Below are positions 52,920-61,617 of a stretch of DNA of 64,000 bases, piece by piece. The notes under the pieces are model-generated. The model ran no database searches. It saw nothing but the letters and a program-made list of their open reading frames with translations, and was not told the origin of the DNA. Made by a program: the position numbers and the translations under genes. The stretch's first letter is position 1; the number at the start of each line of letters is the position of its first letter. The DNA comes from Nesterenkonia sp. LB17 (GTDB taxonomy: Bacteria > Actinomycetota > Actinomycetes > Actinomycetales > Micrococcaceae), in contig NZ_JAJOYX010000001.1 in the NCBI RefSeq assembly GCF_022565915.1, positions 434,001 through 498,000 on the forward strand. Direction: 5' to 3'.

Positions 52920-53987
52920 TCACCCGAAGGCGTAGTGCGCGGCGAGCGGGTGATCGATCACGTGCAGGATCTGCTCCCGGGTCCAGGGCGCACCGGTGGC
53001 GACGTCCTGCATCACGGCAGGCAGCTCGGCCAGCGGCGAGTGCCCGCTGATCAGCATGTCGAAGCGGGAGTCGAGCAGGCCTAAGGCCGTGGCGAGACGC
53101 TGGCCGCGGGTGCGGCGCATCCGCCGTGGGCCGGACACCTGACCGACCTGGGTCGCGACGATGCGAAGCCGGCGGGCATGGAAGTCGGCACCCAGCGGGA
53201 TCTGCTGATCTCCGGTGCCGTACCAGGACTGCTCCACGACCACGGCGTCGTCACCGGCCAGACGCAGTGCGGTGGCGAGCCCTGAGGAGCTGGCCGAGCT
53301 GTGCAGGACCACATCGTTGTCGAGTCCAGCCTCCTCGGGGGTGACGGCGTCCAGGCCCAGGGATTCGATGAAGGCTCGCCGCTCGGCGTCGATCTCCACG
53401 ACCTGCAGACGCTGCAGCGCCGTCTTCGAGGCCAGCAGCGCCGTGGTCAGCCCGATCAGACCGCCGCCGACGACGGCGACCCGGTCGCCGACCATCACGG
53501 GCCCCTCCCAGAGGCCGTTGAGTCCCACCTCGCCGATCCCGGCGAGCAGCGCCCGCTGCGGGGGGCAGTCTTCGGGGAGCACGTGGGCGGCGGACTCGGG
53601 GACGACGACATGTTCGCGGTGCCCGGCCAGGGTGAAGACCGTCCGCCCGATCAGCGCTTCGCTGCCCTGCCGGACCACCCCGACGTTGAGATAGCCGTGC
53701 GAGACCGGGAAGGGCAGCTCGCCGAGCTGGAAGGGGGCCTGCATGACTTCGGTGATGTTCGCGGGCACCTCGCCGCGGTGGACCAGCGACTCGGTGCCGC
53801 GGGAGATGCCGCTGTGCAGGGTCTCGATCAGCAGCTCGCCGGGGCGGGGCGACGGGAGTGGGACATCGCGCAGCGCCCCTGTGTCGGCGGACTCCGTCCA
53901 ATATTGGCGAGAGGTTTCGGGAGTCTGGCCGTGGCCCTGGACATCCGCGCTGACACCGGTGAAACGCAACTCGCTCATGACACTCAT
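52920..53987 (-). CDS. BchC-like medium-chain dehydrogenase (zinc-binding family, Zn ligands absent)
   Basis: About 355 aa MDR protein. The N-terminal domain has LHSGISRGTESLVHRGEVP; the GIS(R/T)GTE motif resembles BchC-type dehydrogenases and lacks the Cys of classic CGxCGTD zinc alcohol dehydrogenases. The nucleotide-binding motif is VAVVGGGLIGLTTALLASK, followed by VVEIDAERRAFIESLG. No four-Cys structural lobe. Start is ATG 53987 or 53978 (no Shine-Dalgarno at either). Upstream of the pterin-synthase-like gene and divergent from a GT4 gene. Confidence 0.8.
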   Translation of the reverse strand: MSVMSELRFTGVSADVQGHGQTPETSRQYWTESADTGALRDVPLPSPRPGELLIETLHSGISRGTESLVHRGEVPANITEVMQAPFQLGELPFPVSHGYLNVGVVRQGSEALIGRTVFTLAGHREHVVVPESAAHVLPEDCPPQRALLAGIGEVGLNGLWEGPVMVGDRVAVVGGGLIGLTTALLASKTALQRLQVVEIDAERRAFIESLGLDAVTPEEAGLDNDVVLHSSASSSGLATALRLAGDDAVVVEQSWYGTGDQQIPLGADFHARRLRIVATQVGQVSGPRRMRRTRGQRLATALGLLDSRFDMLISGHSPLAELPAVMQDVATGAPWTREQILHVIDHPLAAHYAFG

Positions 53988-54042
53988 CATGCCAGAGCCG
54001 TCCACTCCGTCGCCCCGTCGACGGCTGTGCCAGAATCGGCAT

Positions 54043-55146
54043 GTGCTGAAGCTCTTCTTCGACTGCCGGTACACCCGGACCCAGGTCCACGACGGCATCT
54101 CCAGGTTCACCGCCTCCCTGGTGGAGGCGGCCGCCGAACAGGCCGATGTCACCATGCTGATCAGCGATCCGCAGCAGCTGAACCTGCTCCCAGCCCTTCC
54201 TCATCTGCAGATCTCCTCGCCGACCTCGGCTCGGGAGCCCTGGGTCGCCCGGCAGATCAATCCGCACCGCCCAGACGTGGTGTTCTCCCCGATGCAGACC
54301 ATGGGGGGACGGGGCCGGAACTACCCGCTGATCCTCACCCTGCACGACCTGATCTATTACGCACACCGCACCCCGCCGCGGGATCTGCCCGCACTGGTGC
54401 GCCTCGGCTGGCGGGCCTACCACCTCTCCTATCTGCCTCAGCGGCTGGTGCTGAACCAGGCCGACGCCGTTGCGACCGTCTCCGAGACCACCCGCGGGCT
54501 GATCCGCCGGCACCGGCTCACCCGCAGGCCGGTGGAGCTGATCTCCAATGCTCCGCCCGCGGTCGAGTGCCCCCGCGAACCGGGCGCGGCGCCGACGAAG
54601 GAGCTCATCTATATGGGGTCCTTCATGGGGTACAAGAACGTCGAATCCGTCATCGCGGGCCTGAACCGGCTGCCCGGATACACCCTGCACCTGTGCAGCC
54701 CGATCCAGGCCGCCCGCGAGGCGCAGCTCCGCACCCTTGCGGCCGACCCTGAACAGCTGGTCTTCCACCACGGGATCTCCGACGCCGACTATCGCACCCT
54801 GCTGCGGCGGGCCAGCGCATTGGTGACGCTCTCCCAGGCGGAGGGCTACGGTCTGCCCGTGGTGGAGGCGATGGCCCATGGCACGCCCTGCGTGGTCTCC
54901 GACCTGCCGATCTTCCGCGAGATCGGGGGAGCGGCGATGGCGGAGGCCGGCACCCAGGTGGTCCCCGGGCAGGATGCTGAAGCCCTAGCCCAGGCGGTGC
55001 GCCGACTTCAGGACCCTGCCACCTTCGCCCGCGCCTCGATCGCGGCCCGGGCGCGAAGCCAGGAGTTCTCCTGGGCGGACTCGGCTTCAGCGCTGGTCGC
55101 GCTGGGGGAGCGCCTCGCCGGGCACGGGCGGGCGGCCCGGCGCTGA
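54043..55146 (+). CDS. GT4 glycosyltransferase
   Basis: 367 aa. Begins at GTG 54043 (LKLFFDCRYTRTQVHDGISR), the N-terminal pattern of RfaB/mannosyltransferase-like GT4 proteins where 'HDGISR' forms the acceptor loop. Then VFSPMQTMGGRG, LTLHDLIYYAHRTPPRD, VATVSETTRGLIRR, ELIYMGSFMGYKNVESVIA and the EX7E motif in SQAEGYGLPVVEAMAHGTP. Divergent from the BchC-like/PTPS-like pair with about 55 bp between starts; CAGAAT six nt before GTG resembles the leaderless -10 pattern. Substrate unknown. Confidence 0.87.
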   Translation: MLKLFFDCRYTRTQVHDGISRFTASLVEAAAEQADVTMLISDPQQLNLLPALPHLQISSPTSAREPWVARQINPHRPDVVFSPMQTMGGRGRNYPLILTLHDLIYYAHRTPPRDLPALVRLGWRAYHLSYLPQRLVLNQADAVATVSETTRGLIRRHRLTRRPVELISNAPPAVECPREPGAAPTKELIYMGSFMGYKNVESVIAGLNRLPGYTLHLCSPIQAAREAQLRTLAADPEQLVFHHGISDADYRTLLRRASALVTLSQAEGYGLPVVEAMAHGTPCVVSDLPIFREIGGAAMAEAGTQVVPGQDAEALAQAVRRLQDPATFARASIAARARSQEFSWADSASALVALGERLAGHGRAARR

Positions 55147-55193
55147 CCCAGGTGGACTGTCTCGTGCTGACCCCGGAGGGTGTCTCGCGCGGA

Positions 55194-56393
55194 TCAGTGC
55201 GAGACGGTCGGGTTCTCGGATGTCGCTTCACGCGCCTGGCGCGCCGAGGCGACGTCGTCGACGACGACGACGATGTGGCGCACGCTGGAGATCAGGGAGC
55301 CGTAGAGCGGCCAGGAGTCTCCGGGCAGTCCCTCGCCCTCTGACATCTCGGTGGAGAGGGAGCTGAGGTTGTCGTGCATGGATGCGACCTCGGCATCGGG
55401 ATCTGCGATCGCCCGGCCCGCGTCTCCGACGATCTGTGCCCACTGTTCGCGGAAGCGATGGTCCCATTCCCCGTCGGTGTAGGTCGCCTCTCGCAGGGTG
55501 CGAGCCAGGTGCCGCAGATGGGAGATCCCCTCGTCGACGCGTTCGAGGATCTCCTCGTAGCTTGCCTGCTCGGAGTTCCAGCTGCTGACCTCGAAGCTCT
55601 GAATGCCCTGCCGCGCGCGGGGGTTGGCCCGGCGAGATTCACGGGCGAAGCGCACCACGGTCCAGGCCGAGTTCAGCTCCTCGGTCATCGATTCGGTCTC
55701 CCGGAACCATGCTTCAGCCTGATCGGTGTCCCATGAATCGGAGAACTCCTGGGAGATGCTGACCAGCACGCTGCCCATGCGCTCATTGATGCTGTCCACG
55801 TAGCGGCTGGCCTGCTTGTCTCGCAGCGGCGGCACGATCAGCAGGTTGACCAGCAGGCCGGCGGCCACACCGACGGCGACTTCGAGGATCCGGTCATCGA
55901 GGAGCCCCGCTTGATCATCGAAGCCGCTGCCGAGCACGAAGATCGCGGTGGTGGCGATCGCGATCCCCTCATCGCGGATCCAGGAGATCCGAGCCGCGAC
56001 CACCCCGACCAGCAGGGCCAGGGCGAAGGTCCACAGGCTGACGCCGAGGAAGTAGCCGATCAGGAAGGAGAGACCGACGCCGAGGCTCGATGCGATGGTG
56101 GTCTGGATGCCGCGGGAGAGCGAACGATGGACCGTGGCGTGGACGGTGAGAAGCGCGGTCCACGGCGCGAGGAACGCCAGCTCGGATTCCAGCACCGAGG
56201 TGGAGACCCACCAGGCACCGGTGCCTGCGATCACGGTCTTGAGGATCTGCAGCAGATCGGTGAGGAACTCCGGCCGCTGCACCAGGTGTCGGATCTTCCT
56301 GGCATCCCCTTCAGATGCCGGGCTGCGCCCAGGGGTGTTCTTCGCGTCCTGGTGGCTGCGGTTCGTCGTCTCCTCCTGGGAACGTCGGGCCAC
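55194..56393 (-). CDS. FUSC-family membrane protein (aromatic acid exporter-like)
   Basis: 399 aa. GTG start 56393 with GAGGAG five nt upstream. Residues ~35-215 hold about six TM helices of the FUSC/ArAE type (FLAPWTALLTVHATVHRSLS; GVGLSFLIGYFLGVSLWTFA; LEVAVGVAAGLLVNLLIVPP with the conserved LVNxLIxPP). The C-terminal ~180 residues are helical and cytoplasmic with possible coiled coil. Likely exports aromatic acids or other small molecules. TAGGCT at 56434-56439 (minus) may be the -10. Confidence 0.85.
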   Translation of the reverse strand: MARRSQEETTNRSHQDAKNTPGRSPASEGDARKIRHLVQRPEFLTDLLQILKTVIAGTGAWWVSTSVLESELAFLAPWTALLTVHATVHRSLSRGIQTTIASSLGVGLSFLIGYFLGVSLWTFALALLVGVVAARISWIRDEGIAIATTAIFVLGSGFDDQAGLLDDRILEVAVGVAAGLLVNLLIVPPLRDKQASRYVDSINERMGSVLVSISQEFSDSWDTDQAEAWFRETESMTEELNSAWTVVRFARESRRANPRARQGIQSFEVSSWNSEQASYEEILERVDEGISHLRHLARTLREATYTDGEWDHRFREQWAQIVGDAGRAIADPDAEVASMHDNLSSLSTEMSEGEGLPGDSWPLYGSLISSVRHIVVVVDDVASARQAREATSENPTVSH

Positions 56394-56433
56394 GCGTGCT
56401 CCTCGGGGTCTTGGTCGGCGATCGGGGGACAAG

Positions 56434-56439
56434 AGCCTA
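56434..56439 (-). promoter_or_regulatory. Putative -10 (TAGGCT) for FUSC gene
   Basis: Minus-strand TAGGCT 40 nt upstream of GTG 56393; the intervening leader carries the Shine-Dalgarno. Confidence 0.4.
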
Positions 56440-56472
56440 CTAGATCTGGTTCGATGCCCTCCACCGGCACCA

Positions 56473-57039
56473 TCACTCGTCGCCCAGCGGCAGCAGCACC
56501 GAAGCTTCGACGTCGCCGGTGAGCAGCAGCGGGTTGATGTACTCCCCATAGAGCCGCACGCCCCAGTGCAGGCAGGGTGCATCGCAATGGCCTGAGCTGG
56601 CAGCGAGCGTCCCCGCCGGATCCCCGGCGCTGACCCGATCGCCGACCTCCAGAGTGGTCTCCACCGGCTCGAAGGAGCTGAGGTACCCCTTCCCGTGTCG
56701 GATGGAGAGCACCGGACGATCCACCACCACGCCCGTGAAGCTGACCTCACCGTCCGTCGGAGCCCTGATGGTCGCCCCGACGCTCAACGGCCCCAGGTCA
56801 ACCCCGCGGTGCCCTGGACCCCAGGGGGAGGGGGGCCTGGCGAAGGGCCGCAGCTCATCCGCGGCCACGGGCAGCCGCCAGGGCGCCTGTGCCATCGTTG
56901 GCGAAGAGCGCCCCGCCGAGAAGGGCTCCACCGCCGATGACCCCGCCGAGGCCGGCGTCAGCCCACCCAGAACAATCAGCAGCGCGACACTCAGCGCAGC
57001 GACCTTCGCCTCCGTGAATCCTCGCCCCCGCCTGCCCAT
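56473..57039 (-). CDS. M23-family (LytM-like) exported protein
   Basis: 188 aa. N-terminal signal/TM helix (VAALSVALLIVLGGLTPASA) with possible cleavage after ASA. The M23 domain has the first zinc motif GHRGVDLG (HxxxD), the Gly-rich strand GATIRAPTDGEVSFTG and VSAGDPAGTLAASSGHC. The second motif, usually H-x-H, is C-L-H in CDAPCLHWGVR: the zinc His is kept but the catalytic His is Cys. This variant is seen in other actinobacterial M23 proteins and may lack hydrolase activity. Divergent from rpsB, as is common. Confidence 0.87.
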   Translation of the reverse strand: MGRRGRGFTEAKVAALSVALLIVLGGLTPASAGSSAVEPFSAGRSSPTMAQAPWRLPVAADELRPFARPPSPWGPGHRGVDLGPLSVGATIRAPTDGEVSFTGVVVDRPVLSIRHGKGYLSSFEPVETTLEVGDRVSAGDPAGTLAASSGHCDAPCLHWGVRLYGEYINPLLLTGDVEASVLLPLGDE

Positions 57040-57424
57040 GCACCCAGCCTCGACCACCCCGAACTCCGATCCCCGCGAGTCCGCGGATGTGTGGAGCATC
57101 CAGGGCGCTGGCGGATCCCTGTGGCGGTTGGGGAAAACGGCGTCGAGCCGCTAAGCTGAACCCCAGCAGTTGACTTCTTCGTGCCTCGGCATGCCTGAAT
57201 CAGCTGACTACGCGCAGAGGTTGCCCGAGCGATCGGGGCGTTTCTCATCGGTCCGCATGACAGCTGTTCTCTACTCTGGGACAGCCGTGCGGAGAGAACG
57301 CGAGTCCCCTCCCTCTTCTGCCAGGAGCCCGAGAGAACCGGGCCACTGTCCAACCGAGAAACCCAGCCGGAGCTGCATGAGGCATGTCCTCCATGTTCCA
57401 AGCCCGGCATTGAAAGGAAATACC
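57040..57424. other. Intergenic region between M23 gene and rpsB
   Basis: 385 bp with no convincing gene. It contains the rpsB promoter (57128-57157), a second TACTCT hexamer (57272-57277), a short GC hairpin ending in GTTT around 57222-57244 and a long rpsB leader (over 240 nt) that may hold autoregulatory structure. GAAAGGA precedes the rpsB ATG. Confidence 0.5.
57128..57157 (+). promoter_or_regulatory. Promoter of rpsB-tsf
   Basis: -35 TTGGGG (57128-57133), 18-nt spacer, -10 TAAGCT (57152-57157). Confidence 0.5.
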
Positions 57425-58366
57425 ATGCCTGTCGTCACCATGCGCCAGCTGCTCGACTCCGGTGTCCACTTCGGTCACCAGACTCGCCGCTGGAACCCGA
57501 AGATGAAGCGCTTCATCTTCACCGAGCGCAACGGTATCTACATCGTTGACCTCCAGCAGTCCCTCTCCTACATCGACACTGCCTACGAGTTCGTCAAGCA
57601 GACCGTCGCCCACGGCGGCTCCGTCCTCTTCGTCGGCACCAAGAAGCAGGGCCAGGAAGCCATCGCCGAGCAGGCCACCCGCGTCGGTCAGCCCTACGTC
57701 AACCACCGTTGGCTCGGCGGCATGCTGACCAACTTCGCCACGGTCTCCAAGCGCGTCCAGCGCATGAAGGAGCTCGAGGAGATCGACTTCGACGACGTCG
57801 CAGGCTCCGGTCACACCAAGAAGGAACTGCTGCTGATGCGCCGCGAGCTCACCAAGCTGCAGTCCAACCTCGGTGGTATCCGCAACCTCACCAAGACCCC
57901 CTCCGCGGTCTGGATCGTCGACACCAACAAAGAGCACCTGGCCGTCGATGAGGCCAAGAAGCTCGGCATCCCCGTGATCGCCATCCTCGACACCAACTGC
58001 GATCCCGATGACGTCCACTACCCGATCCCGGGCAACGACGACGCCATCCGGTCCGTGGACCTGCTGACCCGCGTGATCGCCGACGCCGTGGCCGATGGCC
58101 TCATGGCTCGCGAATCCAAGCGCGGCGGCGGCTCCGGCACGGCTGCAGAGCCGATGGCCGAGTGGGAGCGCGAGCTGCTCGAGCAGCACGCCACTGAGAA
58201 GTCCGCCGAGACTGAGAAGTCCGGCAAGACCGAAGAGCCAGCCAAGACCGAGCAGTCAGACGAGGCCGCCGAGCCCGCCAAGGCTGAGCAGTCCGAGCCG
58301 GCCGCAGAGGCGCCCGCTGCCGAGTCCACCGAGTCCACCGAAGCTCCGGCTGAAGAAGCCAAGTAA
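57425..58366 (+). CDS. rpsB: 30S ribosomal protein uS2
   Basis: 313 aa. Starts [20 protein letters not shown] with AAAGGA upstream. Core motifs: [80 protein letters not shown]. Beyond residue ~245 is a ~65-residue Glu/Ala/Lys/Ser/Thr-rich repetitive tail ([12 protein letters not shown] units), much longer than in E. coli S2 and typical of some Micrococcales. First gene of rpsB-tsf. Confidence 0.97.
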   Translation: MPVVTMRQLLDSGVHFGHQTRRWNPKMKRFIFTERNGIYIVDLQQSLSYIDTAYEFVKQTVAHGGSVLFVGTKKQGQEAIAEQATRVGQPYVNHRWLGGMLTNFATVSKRVQRMKELEEIDFDDVAGSGHTKKELLLMRRELTKLQSNLGGIRNLTKTPSAVWIVDTNKEHLAVDEAKKLGIPVIAILDTNCDPDDVHYPIPGNDDAIRSVDLLTRVIADAVADGLMARESKRGGGSGTAAEPMAEWERELLEQHATEKSAETEKSGKTEEPAKTEQSDEAAEPAKAEQSEPAAEAPAAESTESTEAPAEEAK

Positions 58367-58385
58367 AGAGAGGAACTGCTTTTCT

Positions 58386-59225
58386 ATGGCGAACTACACC
58401 GCTGCAGACATCAAGGCCCTGCGTGAGCGCACCGGCGCCGGCATGATGGACGTGAAGAAGGCTCTCGACGAGACCGACGGCGATACCGAGAAGGCCCTCG
58501 AGGCCATCCGTATCCGCGGACTCAAGGGTGCCGCCAAGCGCGAAGGCCGTTCCGCCGCTGAGGGCCTGGTCACCGCCAAGGTCGTCAACGGCACCAAGGG
58601 CTTCCTGGTCGAGATCAACGCCGAGACCGACTTCGTGGCCAAGTCCGCGAAGTTCGTCGCGCTGGCCGACAAGGTCCTCGAGACCGCTGTCGCCCACGAC
58701 GTGACCACCGTGGAGGCACTCCTGGAGGCCGACGTCGAGGGCAAGAAGCTCGTCGACTTCGTCACCGAAGAGGGTGCGATCCTCGGCGAGAAGGTCGTCG
58801 TGCGTCGTCTTGCCACGGTAGAGGGTGCCTTCGTGGACGCCTACCTGCACAAGACCTCCAAGGACCTTCCGGCTCAGGTCGGCGTGCTCTTCGCCGTCGA
58901 CGCCGACTCGGATCAGGCCAAAGAGGCTGCTCACGACATCGCGGTGCACGCCGCCGCGCTGTCCCCGCAGTTCCTGACCCGCGACGAGGTCCCCGCAGCG
59001 ACCGTGGCAGACGAGCGCCGCATCGCCGAGGAGACCGCCCGGGCCGAGAACAAGCCCGAGCAGGCGATGACCAAGATCATCGAAGGTCGCACCAACGCGT
59101 ACTTCAAGGACAACGTGCTGGTCGACCAGCCGTTCGCCAAGGACCCGAAGAAGACCGTCACCCAGGTCCTCGAGTCCGCCGGCACGTCTGCCAAGGGTCT
59201 GGCTCGCTTCCGCGTCGGAGCCTGA
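58386..59225 (+). CDS. tsf: Elongation factor Ts
   Basis: 279 aa nucleotide-exchange factor for EF-Tu. N-terminal UBA-like domain MANYTAADIKALRERTGAGM, then MDVKKALDETDGD, the EF-Tu-contacting AETDFVAK segment, and the C-terminal dimerisation/core domains ending LARFRVGA. The ATG is 19 bp after rpsB; GAGGAA lies ~10 nt upstream. Followed by a strong terminator before pyrH. Confidence 0.97.
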   Translation: MANYTAADIKALRERTGAGMMDVKKALDETDGDTEKALEAIRIRGLKGAAKREGRSAAEGLVTAKVVNGTKGFLVEINAETDFVAKSAKFVALADKVLETAVAHDVTTVEALLEADVEGKKLVDFVTEEGAILGEKVVVRRLATVEGAFVDAYLHKTSKDLPAQVGVLFAVDADSDQAKEAAHDIAVHAAALSPQFLTRDEVPAATVADERRIAEETARAENKPEQAMTKIIEGRTNAYFKDNVLVDQPFAKDPKKTVTQVLESAGTSAKGLARFRVGA

Positions 59226-59237
59226 TACTCAACGCAG

Positions 59238-59267
59238 CTGAAGTGGAGGGCGGCTGACCACTAGACT
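59238..59267 (+). promoter_or_regulatory. Putative promoter between tsf and the downstream hairpin
   Basis: -10 TAGACT (59262-59267) with CTGAAG (59238-59243) 18 nt upstream. It lies 26 nt before a strong terminator hairpin, so a transcript started here would be attenuated before pyrH or form a ~60-nt RNA. Confidence 0.35.
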
Positions 59268-59293
59268 GGTCGCAGCTCAACAGTTCAGACGTC

Positions 59294-59335
59294 AAGGGGG
59301 TGACCACTTCACACGAGGTGGTCACCCCCTTTTCT
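59294..59335 (+). terminator. Strong terminator after tsf, in the pyrH leader
   Basis: Perfect 14-bp stem aagggggtgaccac (59294-59307) / gtggtcaccccctt (59318-59331), 10-nt loop, followed by TTCT; the downstream arm itself ends in T residues (CTTTT). Confidence 0.88.
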
Positions 59336-59415
59336 GTGCCCACACCGGCCTCACCGGGTCCCAGCAGCCCGGAAGACCGCACCACCGACGCCCCACGATC
59401 CCCTGGAGGACACCC

Positions 59416-60138
59416 ATGACCGCAGAGACACCGACACACCGCCGCCGAGTGCTCCTGAAGCTCTCCGGAGAGGTCTTCGGCGGAGGCGCAGTGGGAGTCG
59501 ATCCGGCCACGGTCCGCGGGATCGCTGAGCAGATCGCCGCGGTCAAGGGCAAGGTGGAGGTCTCCGTCGTCGTCGGCGGCGGCAACTTCTTCCGCGGCGC
59601 CGAGCTTTCCCGGGCCGGCATGGACCGGGCCCGCGCCGACTACATCGGCATGCTGGGCACCGTGATGAACGCGCTGGCGCTGCAGGACTTCCTGGAGCAG
59701 GCCGGCCAGCCCACCCGCGTGCAGACCGCCATCACCATGGGCCAGGTCGCCGAGTCCTACATCCCGCTGCGCGCCGTGCGCCACATGGAGAAGGACCGGG
59801 TGGTCGTCTTCGGCGCCGGCGCGGGCATGCCCTACTTCTCCACCGACACCGTCTGCGCCCAGCGCGCCCTGGAGACCCACTCCGACATGGTGCTCATGGC
59901 CAAGTCCGGGGTCGACGGGGTCTACACCGCGGACCCGAAGACCACCCCCGACGCGCAGAAGCTGGATCACCTGACCTACACCGATGCGCTGCGCAAGAAC
60001 ATCCGGGTCATGGACCAGACCGCGATGACCATGTGCAATGACAACGACCTCAACATGCGCGTGTTCGGCATGGAGGGGGAGGGCAACGTGACCCGTGCCC
60101 TGCTCGGCGAGGAGATCGGCACGCTGGTCACCCCCTGA
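59416..60138 (+). CDS. pyrH: UMP kinase
   Basis: 240 aa amino-acid-kinase-fold enzyme phosphorylating UMP to [17 protein letters not shown] (KLSGE motif ~15-19), [62 protein letters not shown] and [19 protein letters not shown] are all canonical. Shine-Dalgarno GGAGG precedes the ATG. Follows the tsf terminator; likely read with frr and cdsA. Confidence 0.97.
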   Translation: MTAETPTHRRRVLLKLSGEVFGGGAVGVDPATVRGIAEQIAAVKGKVEVSVVVGGGNFFRGAELSRAGMDRARADYIGMLGTVMNALALQDFLEQAGQPTRVQTAITMGQVAESYIPLRAVRHMEKDRVVVFGAGAGMPYFSTDTVCAQRALETHSDMVLMAKSGVDGVYTADPKTTPDAQKLDHLTYTDALRKNIRVMDQTAMTMCNDNDLNMRVFGMEGEGNVTRALLGEEIGTLVTP

Positions 60139-60153
60139 CCTGGTGGCCCCGAC

Positions 60154-60159
60154 TAGACT
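60154..60159 (+). promoter_or_regulatory. Putative internal -10 (TAGACT) for frr
   Basis: TAGACT 45 nt before the frr start. No good -35 at normal spacing. Confidence 0.3.
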
Positions 60160-60203
60160 GAACCTCAATTCCATCCTCAACGTCATCCCCTAAGGAGACC
60201 CCC

Positions 60204-60761
60204 GTGATTGATGAGACCCTGGCAGATGCCAAGGAGCAGTTCGAACGAGCCATCGAGGCCACCTCGGTCGACTTCAGCACCGTGCGCACCGGCCGAGCCA
60301 ATCCGGCGATCTACTCCCGCGTGCTGGTGGACTACTACGGCTCCGCCACACCGCTGCAGCAGCTGGCTTCCTTCGCCACCCCGGATGCCAAGACCATCCT
60401 GATCACCCCCTTCGACGTCTCCGCGATGCGCGACATCGAGCGGGCGCTCTCCGATTCCGAGGTCGGCGCCAACCCCTCGAACGACGGCAAACAGATCCGG
60501 ATCACGATCCCGGACCTCACCGAGGAGCGCCGCAAGGAGTACGTGAAGCTGATCAAGTCCAAGGGCGAGGACCACAAGGTCTCGGTGCGCAACACCCGGC
60601 GCAAGTCCAAGGAGATCATCGAGAAGGCCATCAAGGACGGCGAGGTCGGCAAGGACGACGGCGAGCGGGGCACCAAGGAGCTCGAGAGCCTCACCAAGAC
60701 CTACGTCGAGAAGATCGACGAGATGAGCAAGCGCAAAGAAGCTGAGCTGCTCGAGGTCTGA
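60204..60761 (+). CDS. frr: Ribosome recycling factor
   Basis: 185 aa, standard length. With EF-G it splits post-termination ribosomes. Domain I helices and domain II are intact: VDFSTVRTGRANPAIYSRV, YYGSATPLQQLASFATPDAK, IRITIPDLTEERRKEYVK, VRNTRRKSKEIIEKA, and MSKRKEAELLEV at the end. GTG 60204 with AAGGAG upstream. Its TGA shares one base with the cdsA ATG. Confidence 0.97.
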   Translation: MIDETLADAKEQFERAIEATSVDFSTVRTGRANPAIYSRVLVDYYGSATPLQQLASFATPDAKTILITPFDVSAMRDIERALSDSEVGANPSNDGKQIRITIPDLTEERRKEYVKLIKSKGEDHKVSVRNTRRKSKEIIEKAIKDGEVGKDDGERGTKELESLTKTYVEKIDEMSKRKEAELLEV

Positions 60762-61615
60762 TGTCGGGCAAAGCTGGGAGGAATCTGCCCGCAGCCATCA
60801 TCACCGGCGTCGTCCTGCTGGTGCCCGCACTGCTCGGGATCTTCTTCTTCGAGCTGATGCTGATCTTGGTCTGGACGATCCTGCTCTCGATGGGTGTCTG
60901 GGAGGTGGCCCGCGCGCTCGAGACGCGCGTGACCCCCAACGGACACCAGCTTCGGCTCCCCAAGATTCCGCTGTTCCTCGGTGCCGTCGCGATGCCCACC
61001 GCCGCCTACTTCGGCGGGGTGGAGGCGCTGACGCTGGCGCTGATCGCCACCGGACTGGCCATCGTCGTCGCGGCAGCCCTCTGGAAGGTCCGGGATCCGG
61101 GGCGCTCCATCCTGTCCTCGATCTTCGTGGCCAGCTGGGTGCCGTTCATGATGTCCTTCGCCGTGCTGCTGCTCAACCTCGACCAGGGTGACTGGCGCCT
61201 CGTCGTCGTCGTGCTGCTGGTGGTCTCGAACGACACCTTCGGCTACATCTTCGGGGTGTTCCTCGGCAAGCACCCGATGGCGCCGAAGATCAGTCCGAAG
61301 AAGTCCTGGGAGGGCTTCGGCGGCTCGCTGCTCGGTGCCACCGGCGTCGGGGTGCTGGCCTCCTGGCTGATCTTCGACGAGCCGGTCTACATCGGCGCGG
61401 TGCTCGCTGTCGCCGTGGTCATCGCCTCCACCGCGGGCGACTTCTCCGAGTCGATGGTCAAACGCGAGCTCGGCATCAAGGACATGTCTCGACTCCTCCC
61501 AGGTCACGGCGGAGTGATGGATCGGCTGGACTCGCTGGTCTTCGCGATGCCCACCGCGTTCTTCGTGATCGTGGCGCTTAACGCGGATGCCGGCGGAGTG
61601 CCACTAGGATTATGA
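60761..61615 (+). CDS. cdsA: Phosphatidate cytidylyltransferase
   Basis: 284 aa integral membrane enzyme making CDP-diacylglycerol from phosphatidate and CTP, the precursor for phospholipids. About seven to eight TM helices. The family signature near the C-terminus (S-x-x-K-R-x-x-x-K-D...G-H-G-G-x-x-D-R-x-D) appears as SMVKRELGIKDMSRLLPGHG followed by GVMDRLDS. SPKKSWEGFGGSL is also conserved. Overlaps frr by one base. Confidence 0.95.
   Translation: MSGKAGRNLPAAIITGVVLLVPALLGIFFFELMLILVWTILLSMGVWEVARALETRVTPNGHQLRLPKIPLFLGAVAMPTAAYFGGVEALTLALIATGLAIVVAAALWKVRDPGRSILSSIFVASWVPFMMSFAVLLLNLDQGDWRLVVVVLLVVSNDTFGYIFGVFLGKHPMAPKISPKKSWEGFGGSLLGATGVGVLASWLIFDEPVYIGAVLAVAVVIASTAGDFSESMVKRELGIKDMSRLLPGHGGVMDRLDSLVFAMPTAFFVIVALNADAGGVPLGL
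61605..61610 (+). promoter_or_regulatory. Putative -10 (TAGGAT) inside cdsA for the DivIVA-repeat gene
   Basis: TAGGAT lies seven nt before ATG 61618, matching the leaderless pattern. Confidence 0.45.
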
Positions 61616-61617
61616 CC

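Noticed and set aside
53251-54879. Long opposing open frames around the BchC-like/GT4 divergent region (also 53301-54752 plus)
   Set aside because: Both are shadows; the dehydrogenase and glycosyltransferase motifs lie only in the frames annotated.
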